Shown here piece by piece: positions 13,156 to 24,679 of a stretch of DNA of 64,000 bases. The stretch is from positions 2,341,859 to 2,405,858 of the forward strand of contig JAJVDF010000017.1 of the NCBI GenBank assembly GCA_022410635.1, in the 5' to 3' direction. The stretch is from Tretioscincus oriximinensis. Taxonomy: Eukaryota > Chordata > Lepidosauria > Squamata > Gymnophthalmidae. The notes beneath the pieces are model-generated. The model did not search any database. It worked only from the letters and a program-made list of their open reading frames with translations, and was not told the origin of the DNA. Within the stretch, counting starts at the first letter, position 1; the number at the start of each line of letters is the position of its first letter. The position numbers and the translations under genes are program-made.

Positions 13156-13291
13156 TAGAATCATAGAGCTGGAAGGGACTTCCAGGGTCATCGGGTCCAA
13201 TCCCCTGCTCAATGTAGGATTCATTATACCATCCCAGACAGATGGCTGTCCAGTCTCTGTTTGAAGACTTCCTGTGAAGGTGAACTCTACA
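13156..13291 (-). mobile_element. CR1 LINE 3' end
   Basis: Starts TAGAATCATAGAGCTGGAAG then GGACTTCCAGGGTCATCGGG, the textbook reverse-complement CR1 tail, followed by GGCTGTCCAGTCTCTGTTTG. Confidence 0.85.
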
Positions 13292-13438
13292 TCTGGCATG
13301 GATGTAGAACTGATGAATGTGGTCTATCTTTATTCCAGATTAGACTGATTTTAGGGTCAAAGTGTACCAGGTTTTATTTTATTCCAGAAAATGGGCTAAA
13401 GGCCCTGTGATCCATATACTACTCCATGCCAAAAAGTT
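13292..13438 (-). repeat. Inverted repeat pair, right copy
   Basis: Reverse-complement partner of 10743-10860. It carries about 25 extra bases (GAAAATGGGCTAAAGGCCCT and a few more) not present in the left copy. Confidence 0.7.
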
Positions 13439-14404
13439 TAATTTAGACTCTAATTGTAATTTTGTCCTGCTGCACATAATATAAGCTTAGCGTGTTCCAT
13501 TTTCTATTCTTTACCCTAGCTGTTGGGTTTTTTTCTCCCCCGCATATAATTACTGTCCTCTGTTTTCCAGTTTGTGTCTATAACAGTGAAAAACATGACC
13601 ATTCATTTCTTTGCTTGGCAGCTGTGGCTACACACCTTTTTCCTGCCTGCCCAAACCCTATTGACTATAGCGAGACTCAAACATGTGTATCTGGGTGCCA
13701 GATTGCTGCCTAAATTAATAATTTAATGTTTAATTATCGTTTTGACCAGATTCATTGCAAAAAGGATTGACACCCTGAAACTGTATGCGCTTGAATACTA
13801 AATTATTGATGTACAGTTTGGGGAGAGTGTGAGAGGAGGGAGGGACAAGGAGCCCTGCATATTGGAGCAAGTTGGAAACTGTCTCAGAGCAGAAAGGAAC
13901 ATCTGAATANTGTTCTTTAACAAACTGAACAAATTCTATGGCCCTTCACAGGAGCCTGTGACCCAGGCTCCTGTCATTTCCTCATTACCACCTCATCCCT
14001 GCGATCACTACTAACCTATTCATTTGAAGTGACCATTATCTGCTGTGTGCTAACTACTCATTGTGTGAACTCCACTCCCTGGCACCTCTAGGCCTGCCTC
14101 TAACGATTCTATTCATGTCAAGTAGCTACTCCCATGTGCTCTTATCTGTTTGCCTCTGTCTGCATTTAGCCCATCATTTTGGCCTATCTTCTCATCTGAC
14201 CCTCAGGATGAATGAGGTGAGGCTGCCCCACACTGCTGAGTGCTCAAAGGAAGAAGGAAAAACTATTCCCAGTCTGTAGAACAGGGAACGTGGACAGGAG
14301 TATATGCAGGCTCTCTTTCTGCAGTTTTGTGAAAAAACAAAGAATTTAAATACAAAAATAATACTGATATTTTTCTTAGATGCAAAAAAGCTATGTATAT
14401 ATGG
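13439..14404. other. Intergenic DNA without recognised features
   Basis: No gene or clear repeat. One ambiguous base near 13910. Confidence 0.5.
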
Positions 14405-14562
14405 CACTGTACCCTCTGGACTCTATTCTGGGGTAAATCCAGGAATAGGAGCCTGCCATATAGATGCTAGTGCATATTATGGCAGGCCCCAAATGGGACC
14501 TGCCATAGTCTACACTGGCATATGGATGACCAAGCTCTGTACTGAGATATAACCCAGGGCCC
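14405..14562 (-). mobile_element. Family B fold-back element
   Basis: In reverse order to most copies: AATAGGAGCCTGCCATATAG, centre TATTATGGCAGGCCCCAAAT, GGGACCTGCCATAGTCTACA, then CCAAGCTCTGTACTGAGATA. The two arms are complementary. Confidence 0.8.
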
Positions 14563-14698
14563 AAGGGAGGAAAACATACAACTTGGGAAAGACATAAAAG
14601 TATTTGTAATTTATGAAAAAAAATTAAAGTATTATTCAAAGTTTTAGAAAGGGTTTAATCATTTACATTTAATTTGGGGGTGTGTGGAATTTAATATA

Positions 14699-14875
14699 CA
14701 GGGTGCTTCAAAAAATGTATACACACTTTGGACTTCCATAGAAAATTTATTTACTGTTCTACAAAGTTAAATTTCAGGATTTAAGCTTTCTAATTTCCTG
14801 AAATTTAACTTTCTAGAACAGTAAATAAATTTTCTATGGAAGTTCAAAGTGTGTATACATTTTTGAAGCACCCTG
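14699..14875. mobile_element. Mariner-like fold-back MITE, 177 bp, flanked by TA
   Basis: Begins CAGGGTGCTTCAAAAAATGT and ends with the complement TTTTTGAAGCACCCTG. TA lies on each side at 14697-14698 and 14876-14877. The inverted arms run about 80 bp each with few mismatches around a short loop near 14775-14795. A TA target site and CAGGGTG-type ends fit Tc1/mariner. No transposase is present. Confidence 0.88.
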
Positions 14876-14877
14876 TA

Positions 14878-16970
14878 TTTTTATTAAATTTAAATTTATT
14901 TGTATCCCCATACTGAAATAATTTTTCCCAAATTAAAATGTTTATTTAACCAATAAACAATCATTTTGTTCTACTGCTCCTTTCTGCTCTTTTATGAAAT
15001 TTGATAAGGTACTTTCGCATGGTGTTATTTCCATAGGCCTCAAATTCTTTATTTCATCGTTATTAATATAATTCATTATTGCTCAAGCTATCATCCAATT
15101 ATTTAACTCTAAAAAGAATGTTAACTTTTGACCAATTATGTCTGATCCTCACTCCTTGAAAATATCTGCTAATACAAATAATTTATTTATGCCCAGTAAG
15201 AATAATGGTTTCTTAAGCATTCTTGGTGCTGGTGCTGATGATGCTGGTGGTACTGATGCTGGTGCTGGCAGTTAACTACCTGATCTTAACTGTCACAAGG
15301 TTTATTCACATCAATCAACACTGCATTAACAAACAGAGGAAAGGGCTGATGTGATCTAGCTTCGTAGAGTCGTACAAACTTTGATTTGTGTTCAAAAACT
15401 CATTCAAACAGTTCATGCTCATGTTTCTTCACACTGAACCAAACCAGCCTCCAAGTTGCATACCTGAATTGTTTGATCAGACTGGCTGTGTTTGCTATGG
15501 TTTTGTCTTTAAATGGAGAAAGGTATATTTCTTTTCAAGCATGTTCACAATTGGACATGAATACCAATTCCTTTAGCTAAATGGTTCCCTATTTAACTAT
15601 ACATGCAAACATTTCTAGAGAATCATGTATCTTGGCTCAGTGTCTCATTCAGTCCTATTGTCCAAGCTACCATGAACTGGTTTCTCCAAGTCCAAACCAA
15701 TTTAGTTTTGACAATTGATTCTAACAGATTAATTAAATAATGCCTTTGACAACATGAGCGCTGATAGTATTTCCTCCACAGAATTTCTGTACCTGGTTTA
15801 AACAAGGATGCCAAAGTGAATAGACTAATAAATATGAAGAGGTCTAAACTGAACTACTTCTCTGGTCATTGTGTTCTTAGTCAAATGAAAGTCTCACACC
15901 ACAGTAACTGTTATGAGAACAGCTGAGCATATGTCTCATGTTCTGACATTTAGGATGTTTAAAAGACTAAAAGTTTGAATTGGTAAACAGGATCATTGGC
16001 ATCCAAACCTCAGAATTGAGAAATGACTAGGCTGATCTGAGTACAAAATAGAAGCAATGTAAAAATGGGGAAAGGATTTGACTCAATAAACAATTATGTG
16101 TATCAACTACAGCCATAGTAATAAAAAGACACAAGATAAAATAAAATCACCTGCTCTGTTGGCTGGTGCAAAATAGTGTAAACAGAGCAAAGATACCATA
16201 ATTGTTTGACATTATCTATTACTGACCAAAAATATCCCCCTGGTTGCTGAATGTGACACAAAAACAACTTAATCCCATCAATTTGCAAGGAGAAGAACCT
16301 ACTTGAACAGTGTTCCTGTTCTGAGCAAGATAATTGAAAGATTGGAATATGTTTGGTACTCAAGTAGAAGAGTTTATTTGATCACTACACCTTGTTTACT
16401 TGTGCTGAGATACCTGAATATTTTAAAAAAACATATTCCCAACTACCTGTTCCCTCTCAAGCATTTGGACTTCATATTGAAGGGACAAAACTAAGTATCT
16501 ACTCTCGGCCAGCGCCTCTTTTTTTCCAACAAGGATCCATCATCATCCTTGTAACTACCAAGGGGAGTGAGCTGCTGCTAAGGTCCATTTTCCCAAGTTG
16601 TATTCCTAATTCTAAGTGGATCACTGGTGAAATCAATATTGAGATAGGGAAGAGGTCTATGCTGCTTTTTCCTGTCTCTGATCATGAAAAGGCACCGAGA
16701 CAAGTTTAACTTCCCCTTTGTCTTTTCTAAGCTTCTTTCTCTAAACCTGTTTTCTCCATGTCATTGAGTAGCCAGGATGGATCCTGCTCAAAGGAATAAA
16801 ATCAAAGCTTCAATGATTATTTATTCCTTCCAGTTCAGATATCCTTGCTAAACATTATGTGGTTTGAAAAGCACACATCATAACATAATTATACATTCAT
16901 TATTTTAGGGTGAAAATCCTGGGGTATATTAAGAGGAGCCCTGAATTTTGATCATGTGAAGTAATTATTA
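14878..16970. other. Intergenic DNA without recognised genes
   Basis: AT-rich, with a short GGTGCTGATG-type trinucleotide-like repeat at about 15223-15270. Open frames here (15386-15580, 16392-16709) lack known motifs. Confidence 0.5.
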
Positions 16971-16974
16971 CTCT

Positions 16975-17130
16975 CTATTTTGGTCAGACCACCCTTAGAA
17001 TACTATGTTCAATTCTGTGAGGAGGGGCAATTTAAAGGGAACACTCCTCTAAAGATTTAGAGGAGAGTTAGAAAGATGGTGAGTGGTCTGGAAAACAAGT
17101 CCCGCGAGGAATGGTTAAAGGATCTAGCCT
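16975..17130 (+). mobile_element. LINE RT fragment (CR1/L2 group)
   Basis: TATTTTGGTCAGACCACCCT then AGAATACTATGTTCAATTCT corresponds to the RT motif LLRPLLEYCVQFWD-type region, just upstream of the segment seen at 1-60. No intact frame. Confidence 0.7.
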
Positions 17131-17263
17131 TCAAAAGAGTAAGAGTGCTATGAGACCCCACATTTGATATTTTGGATCTATAATGCAGCTATTTCTTTGA
17201 AATGGTCCCATGTGGACAGATAAAATACAAAAGCTTTTTCCTAGACAGCAGTTTATGTACTAC

Positions 17264-17395
17264 ATTTATTTATTTAATTTATTTAATTTATTTAATTTAT
17301 TTAATTTATTTAATTTATTTAATTTATTTAATTTATTTAATTTATTTAATTTATTTAATTTATTTAATTTATTTAATTTATTAATTAATTTATTT
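17264..17395. repeat. 9-bp tandem repeat (TTTATTTAA)n
   Basis: About 13 near-perfect copies of TTTATTTAA. It reads through in two frames as LIY or FNL repeats, which has no protein meaning. It runs into a TTTACATTTATACCCCGCCC tail (17389-17430) like that at 61388. Confidence 0.95.
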
Positions 17396-17469
17396 ACATT
17401 TATACCCCGCCCCATACCCAAAGGCTCAGGTCCTGCACAATTGTGTAGCTGTCAAATGTAATGGGTGCA

Positions 17470-19905
17470 TATATACACATATTTGGATATGTTTATTTGT
17501 ATTTCCAAGATTTTAGGGCATAATATGGGAGGTATGTTACATTTCTTTGGCTTAGTCTGGATTGGTTTGGTTTGTTGAAATCTTCTTTGATTCAGTTCAG
17601 ATGAAAGTTGCACTTCACATAAAAAAATTTATTATCTCCCACTAAATACTAACTACAAAAATCAGTATAAAACACGAGCCACAGTTTTGGTATATAATCT
17701 GAGAAATTCAGAATCAGATCACTGCTCAACTATATTGTGACAATCTGTTTTTTTAATTCATACAAACAGCATTTACGTATAGGGACGTGCAATGAAATCG
17801 TTCATCCCCTTTCTCCAGCTTTCATTTCCTTTTCACTTTTGGTGTATGCAGTACCTGATGCCACCTGGCTTCATTCCAGAGCTAAAGCAATCAATTTACT
17901 TTGAAAGAGACCTACTGGAGATTGTGATAGACATAGTTTTCTGACAGCGGTTTAAAAAGTTTCCTGCACACATAATATATTTTATATCATGTATTTCCTA
18001 TGTTAATTACCATGGAAGGAGAATGACCTGCGGTGAACAAACCACAAGTCAGTGAATGTAATCATCTCTTCTGTGGAATCACTGAGAAACAGGAAAACCA
18101 GATCTCAGATCACTGCCTGGGGTCTTTTGGAAACGAAGGTGGCAGCCAGAGAAAAACTATGCAATGTGCTTTCCAAGGTACCTTGCCTAGGAAATAGAGA
18201 ATGACTGAAGCCATTTTGTTTCTTTACTTTCTCCATATTTCTTAGCATAACTTATGATAAACTCTGGTCCCCCTCTAAACAGAATGAATCTATTAATCAA
18301 TCATAAACTAAAAGAATGGCTATCTACAACCCAACAATTGATCATAGTCCACTAACCATAGACATCACTTCAATAATTGAAAAGGCTACCACAAAGCCCA
18401 CACCGTAACGAAGAACCCAAAATCCAAATCTCATATAACATTTGGGTTGACAACTACTTTGCTTATCCAACCAAAAGGCTTATCCGAAAGTGTGGTAAAC
18501 CTAAAGAACTGGAACAGAAGAAGTATAAAAATGCTCCCATTATGCTGAAGATGGATATTTTTATATTTTAGGCCCTTTCACTGAGACACTACTCAGTGAT
18601 CCAAATGAGTCATTCCCACCGAAAACCATTCCAGGACTCTCTCTTTTCAGCCCTACAGAGAAGTCCATAGACCAGACTCAACCCAATAGTAATAAGTTGA
18701 GGAACAATGTGTGTGTTTCAATCAATAAGGCAACTATTTTTCAAACCCTCAATTAAACCCCTCCATAGTGCGTGTTTAAGACTATGTTATAGCCATTTCT
18801 GTACTTTGCAGATATAGCTCAAAAGGAGGGTCTGCTGTCCACATGTTAAGTGCAGGCTGTGGTTGGTTCTGAATAGGACCTTATATAGATTGCATTGAGA
18901 TATATAAAATTCAATGCAGAAAAGGACAAAACACAAAAATTCTGGAAGTACTAAGAAGCTATTAATATTTTGTATCGCTTTTATTATTATAAAACACAGA
19001 GTATCTGAGGGAAGAGGGTGAGTTAAATAAATAAATAAGCATGTAAGTAAATTACAGCCAGTGGACAAAATACAGCCTAAATCTGACCCTGGGCATAGAT
19101 GACTCAATCTCTTTCTTCACAGTTAAGTCCACTAAAAGAACATTCTTGCTGACAATATTTAGTGTTGGTCTATAGCTACCAGACCTCTCTGCTTCATAGA
19201 TCCTTGCTTAAATGACAACTGCATTAGAAATTTAATACTTGTCAATAACATGCCCTTCCTTAGCTACATGCTTATTCACTGTTACTTCTAACAATTCAGC
19301 AATGCTAGCCTTTCATTCATTTGCTTTTATTCATTCTATAGCTTAGGCACAATTGTAATTCACAACCACTGAAAAGTTTTAAGCTTGGAATTTTCTTTAT
19401 TTTTATTTTTCTTGGAAGATTTTAGGTTAATTTGTCCTGCATATGAAAGATGAAAGCATCTCTTTGAAATTATATACTTTGACTCAAACAACAACTAGAC
19501 ATGGAAACGTACACCAATGAAAATCCAATGTTCAGAATTTGGGCAATTTCAAAGTATAATATGCAGTATAAATTCAAACTTCCGTATACAATCTGAAATA
19601 AGTTTAGTAGTTTGTAGAAAGGGTATCAATGATATTTCTCACAGTGCAGAATTTAATATAAAATTTCCACCACAAAGATGCATTTCATATTAATATTCAG
19701 CATTAAATTCCACCTGTCTCATAGAAATTATAAGCATAATCTTTATTATAATAAAGAGCATCCCAGTTAAGGGCTTTACATGAAGGTGGGACCATCTGCC
19801 CTGCCATGATATCACTCCGTGCATGTGTGCACCATGCAGCAGTAAACATCATAGTGGTCATTTCGCCATACTGTTTCAGCCTCTGCTGGAGAAATGAACA
19901 GTCTT
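17470..19905. other. Intergenic DNA without recognised features
   Basis: AT-rich, no recognisable gene, RNA or repeat. Confidence 0.5.
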
Positions 19906-19921
19906 TATCCCAGCCTGCATT

Positions 19922-20165
19922 TGGGCCACCACTGGGGGAGGAAAGTACCTTCCCAAGCCAAGGTGATATGCGCGTTGCCCCTGTCAGACTTTGGGCACCA
20001 GTAGGAAGGCTAGAACCTTCCGCAGCAACGACTCAAATCAAGGCAATGTGTGTCACCCCTTCCAGAAATGGGGCCATCACTGAGGAAAGCGAATGCTAGG
20101 GTGATGTGCACTGCTCCTGATGCTGCCTCGGGTGCCAGTGGGGGAGGCAAACACCATCCCTAGCA
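19922..20165. repeat. Degenerate tandem repeat of about 60-75 bp units
   Basis: GGGCCACCACTGGGGGAGGA (19923) is echoed by GGGCACCAGTAGGAAGGCTA (about 19991), GGGGCCATCACTGAGGAAAG (20070) and GGGTGCCAGTGGGGGAGGCA (about 20129), each followed by a related block such as AAGGTGATATGCGCGTTGCC or AGGGTGATGTGCACTGCTCC. It is GC-richer than its surroundings. Confidence 0.65.
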
Positions 20166-20749
20166 CCCACCCAAGTATACCTTGTCGCACCGAAATCCAA
20201 GCCTACATTTGCAGGCTTCACCATACTACATAGTATGAATGGGTTGAAACTATGTCAAAAACATGACTTCCACACAAACATAGGAGTTGGTCCAGAAGTA
20301 CCCACTGCCCTAACGTAACAGCAGTGCGAGACAGGGAGGGATCACATTTGTTCTAAGATTTTGTCCTATTGTCTGGCAGGATTAGCAAATGGCTACAGTA
20401 TCCAAACAAGATGCTGCATTTTCCTTTCATTATCTGGAGGCTGCCTAGGCCAAAGTGCAACTGTTTCCTGTAACATCAGGCAAAGATAAAGATGAGCCAT
20501 TCTATATATTGGTCTCAGAAAATTATTGTGTGAATTAGATTTCATATTAGTTCAAAAATGATACCACAAAAGACAGGAACGCCCTTCAGAATATCGCTGA
20601 GATATATTGATCAGCTCTAACTGAACAAGCACCCATCTCTCACATTGACTGGTCTGTGTGTGTTTTTCTAATTTAAAATGTAACGGAAAAAGCTTTTTGA
20701 TCTTTTCTGAATCACAGGGGCTATTGTGTGTTATTATGATGTTGGTTGC

Positions 20750-20910
20750 AAAAGCTCCATTACTCTAACTAAAACATTTCTTCTTTTATTGGTATTTTAA
20801 TAATGCTTTAACATTGGTTTATGTCTATCTGTTTTCAGTATGTTCACTTGAAAGCCACCTTGGGTGCCATCTTTTGGTGAAAAGATGATATATAAATTTA
20901 ACAAATGTAT
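20750..20910 (+). mobile_element. Probable LINE 3' tail
   Basis: GAAAGCCACCTTGGGTGCCA then GTGAAAAGATGATATATAAA and TTTAACAAATG resemble the common reptile LINE terminus of the CCTTGGGTGCC...GGCATATAAAT type. Confidence 0.5.
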
Positions 20911-21747
20911 TTTTAAAAGGGTTTTTTCTTCTTCCTTTCAGCATGAATATAGCTAGGAAGAAAGTAACTGCCCATTCTAGAGTAAAAGAGGATGTAGATT
21001 CTTCTCAAAAATGTTTTAATTTTAAATTTAAATTTGCCATTAGTATGCTGTAGACACCCAGCACTGTCTTGCTGTTCCTCTTGAGTCAACTGAGGCTGTC
21101 CAGGTTCTTTATCACTATGGGAGACAGTAATGCCTTCAGTGTTGATCAATAATTTGAAAATGCATACAGACAAAGGTGGAGGTTCTGTTTGTCACAGAGT
21201 CCTAAGTCAAGGTCATTAAGCAGTACATAACATAATTCGATTTATGTATTGCAGATTTAAGAACCATTTCAAATTCCATTATCACGATAGTTGCAATTTG
21301 TATGAAACAAACTGATCAGAAGGTTTCCGAACTGTCAATAGTTTCAGCAGCTGATGGTTCTAGGCTTTCTATGAGTAGGTGCTGCTCACATAGATGTTCT
21401 TGGGAACTCATCTCTTGATGATCATCTTCTGCACGCAGTTCACCCATCACCATTGCTTCCCTCTCTGTGGACATGGCTATGACAAGCACTTGTGCAATAT
21501 TGTGGTGCAGATGCAGAAACTGTACCATAGTGGCCATATACTTGTACAGTGACATCACTCTTATGTGCACTTAAGGGGCGGGGGAGAAAATGGCAACAGT
21601 AATGTTACATAAAAAATACTTCCTAATTTATTCTAAAGGAGGTTCCAGGTGCTATTGAGAACCCAGGATTGTTGGATGAAGCACATAGCAGTCCCGAGTT
21701 GGGCCTCTCTCAGGCCCTGGTCACACCTTCTTAAACCTTTGCTAGTT

Positions 21748-21811
21748 CTGAAGAATGAGTTAATCTATTTTTTCTGGAGTTTTTTTTTAATGGATTAACT
21801 TCATTCTTCAG
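21748..21811. repeat. Short inverted repeat (hairpin)
   Basis: CTGAAGAATGAGTTAATCTA and the complementary TGGATTAACTTCATTCTTCA flank a 23-bp T-rich loop. Related GAAGAATG/AAAGAATGAG words occur near 30650 and 53745, hinting at an old fold-back family. Confidence 0.6.
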
Positions 21812-22339
21812 GAATGAGGCATGATGCATAGGTTCAGTAACGCATTAGTTACAACACATTAGTTGTATTGTAACAGATCCATGAAATGTATTACTGAAGC
21901 CCATGCAAACAGTACAAGAAAAATATTTAGAAGTCAAAGTATGACTAGGGCTTTAGTGGTTTAATTCATGCAAATTATAGCCAACACATCCAAACTTGCT
22001 TGCTTTTAGTTTGTTGGGGCTTACAAATATAATTTTAAATTATTGTTTTACGTTGGACATATTCATCATTCTTATTCACATGTTTATTTTTTAGTCCCAT
22101 TGAAAAAATATCCAAAATATACATTTGTGTCTACACAATTAATCTGTTGTAGCTGCTGATAATGAAAGCCAAAAATGTTGATAGGATTCAGTTTAAATTT
22201 AGAATTATTTTTACTTATGAGTGGATAAAAGGAAGACCATATTACTGGAAGTATTCAATGAAGTAGCTCTGTTACTCTAGGTTTAGAATATCTAGCAATG
22301 GTATATTGTAAGACAAATGACTGGGGAAAAATATGCCTT

Positions 22340-22397
22340 TGCCTCTGAAGAAATAGACTTGTCTATGAAAGTTCATGCTACCTCCTTTTTTTCTTGT
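22340..22397 (+). mobile_element. Fragment of the 'GAAGTAGAC' amniote repeat
   Basis: CTGAAGAAATAGACTTGTCT followed by ATGAAAGTTCATGCTACCTC and CTTGTTA. Confidence 0.6.
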
Positions 22398-22436
22398 TAT
22401 TTATTATTTATTTACATTTCGGGCAAAAATACCCTT

Positions 22437-22545
22437 GAAAGCAGCTTTGAGTCCCTTTGAAAGGTGAGAAATGTAGGGTATAAGAACCCAGTTCTTCTTC
22501 TTCTTCTCCTTCTTCATCGTCTTCGCCTTCATCTTCTAAGCTTGT
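22437..22545 (-). mobile_element. SINE/LINE-tail-like repeat with TTC microsatellite
   Basis: GGTATAAGAACCCAGTTCTT followed by (CTT)n. Its complement resembles the element start at 24547 (GAAGAAGAACTGGGCTTTTA). Both are parts of a reptile interspersed family. Confidence 0.5.
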
Positions 22546-22785
22546 TTCAAATTCCAGAAAACGTCTTCTAATATTCAGCACAGGCACAGCAGAGGGTTCA
22601 GAAACTTTAGGAATAATAATCTATAGAAGCATCCTTGGACTAATTGAGATGCCATAAGCAACTGACTAGAGACTCAAGGCCAGCTAAATAGAAGAGATAT
22701 CTCTTCTCTCTTCTTTTGATCCATATAGAAAAGAGATTCAAAGTATCAGTATTAGTAGCTGTGGTTTTAAATTTATTCATGAGGG

Positions 22786-22787
<2 letters not shown>

Positions 22788-22820
<33 letters not shown>

Positions 22821-22855
22821 ACAAACAAACAAACAAATAAACAAACAAAGGAGCA
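22788..22855. repeat. (AAAT)n/(AAAC)n microsatellite
   Basis: AATA repeats grading into AACA repeats. Confidence 0.95.
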
Positions 22856-24427
22856 AACTTTGCTGATGATAAATTGATTAGTGTAAAGGGGTCCAGAAAA
22901 GGTTTTGGGCATCCACGTTGCAAATTAGTTTCAAAGATTGTAAATTAAAAGTAATCGGTGTTGGGGGGAAAAAACCTCTACATTTGATGGAGTCTGACCT
23001 TTCTTTGTCACACAGGTGTAGCTAAAGGAGAGTGAAGAGAGCTTTCACGCGAGGCACAGGATTGAGATGGGCGCTGAGGTTGAGGCATGGATAGCCATGG
23101 TACCCCTATGGGGAGAAGGGGGAAATAGAACTGAGCTACAGCCAATCCTGGTTGGTGATGGGCTGAAGGAAGGGCTATTTAAGGAGAAGGGAGAGTGACC
23201 AGTGTGTGGAGAGAGAGAATAACAAATCATATAAAGACAGAAATGTTTTTGAGTTACTTTCAGTGTGTGTCTACATTTACTTTATTGAAACTGTTTCCAG
23301 TCACCCAGCCAGTGAAGGGAAGGCTGGATACAAAGTTATCTAATAAATTCATGGTGCTTAAACCAAAGCAAAGAAAGTAAAGTCAAAATCCAAGTCACAC
23401 TGTTTTGAGTTCTTTTATTCTGTTGTAAACAATGTTAACCCTTGCTTGTCTCAGAAGTGAGTATCTTGTACCATCCAGAATGTGAAGCTAGAGAATAAAG
23501 CTTCTTCCTAACATAACAAAGGTATTACTTGGTGGTCTCCTCCTTAACAAACAGACACCGGATAGTGAGAAACGGACACCAGCCTGGATGGGTGGAAGAA
23601 GGACTTTGACAAATTAATGTAAGACAGTTGTATTGATGTTTCCTAGAACGAGTGCATACATACTGGATTGGAGGTACAAACAGGATGCTTTTGAAGGGCA
23701 AAATATTGTAATAGTTTCACCCTCATCTTCTGCTTGGGAATATCTGGAAGCAAACATGGAATGAAAAACTGAATTAGACTGATTGTGAATTGATGCTGTA
23801 TGGTTTCTCATGTTCTTATTACTAGGGCAAATTTGAGCCCAATACAGATATTTGTCACTCCAAAAATGGATAACTTCCAAGTAGCCAGGAAAGTCAGAAT
23901 TTTTGCACTTCCTGAACTCTGAACCTTCAGCAGAACCTTCTATGGTGTCGGACTTGTAAATGGTGTGTCTTCAACCCATGACAGAAACCCACACTTCCAC
24001 TACTGAGGTGCTTTGTTTTTGCAATGGTCTGGTAATAGTCACAGTGACTTCCCTTTCAATTTTGAAGTTTGGTTTATCTATATTTATTATGGGGTTTGTA
24101 TGTGTGTTCACGGATGAGATACTGTAGCCTTCTACTAAGAAAACAGTTTCCTTTTAGAAGTTTTTATCTGTAGTTTTTAAGACTGCACATTCACAAAGGT
24201 TTTTTTATCATTATGGTAGTTATATCAGGTTGAATCCGTCCCACAAGTTCACGCAAGTTAAGCGATCCACTTGGAAAAATGCCCCATTGGCCCAGAATTT
24301 CTCATAACTGCTTTTTTTCTTACTTCATTTTGGGCTACGGTATAAATCCCCTAAAATGCCTTCATAGGGCTATCTATAGTAATAAAATGGTAAATATCAT
24401 GCAACTTCAAAGATAAATTTAAAATTT

Positions 24428-24535
24428 CATTGGCTCTCGACTCGCAGAGAATGCTGAGAATTCTAGTAAGACATGATCAATAGTGACTTATGGGACATGT
24501 CATGTGATGAGGAAACGTACTGGGAATATTGCAGT
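24428..24535 (+). repeat. Unnamed repeat, copy 2 of 2
   Basis: Matches 12896-12990 in order: CATTGGCTCTCGACTCGCAG, TGCTGAGAATTCTAGTAAGA, TGACTTATGGGACATGTCAT. Confidence 0.6.
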
Positions 24536-24546
24536 TTCACAGTAGT

Positions 24547-24665
24547 AGTAGAAGAAGAACTGGGCTTTTATGCCCCGCTTTTCTTACCTGAAGGGACTCA
24601 AAGCAGCTTACAAGATTATTTTTCACCCAAAGCCTTACGTTCTGTCTTCCCCACCAGGCTATGGT
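24547..24665 (+). mobile_element. Reptile interspersed repeat (SINE-like)
   Basis: GAAGAAGAACTGGGCTTTTA, TGCCCCGCTTTTCTTACCTG, GGGACTCAAAGCAGCTTACA, then TTCCCCACCAGG. This order is typical of a widespread squamate repeat. Confidence 0.6.
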
Positions 24666-24679
24666 TGTTCCCATTTATC

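Noticed and set aside
17202..17461. Repetitive LIY/FNL protein frames
   Set aside because: They are pure translation of a 9-bp AT microsatellite.
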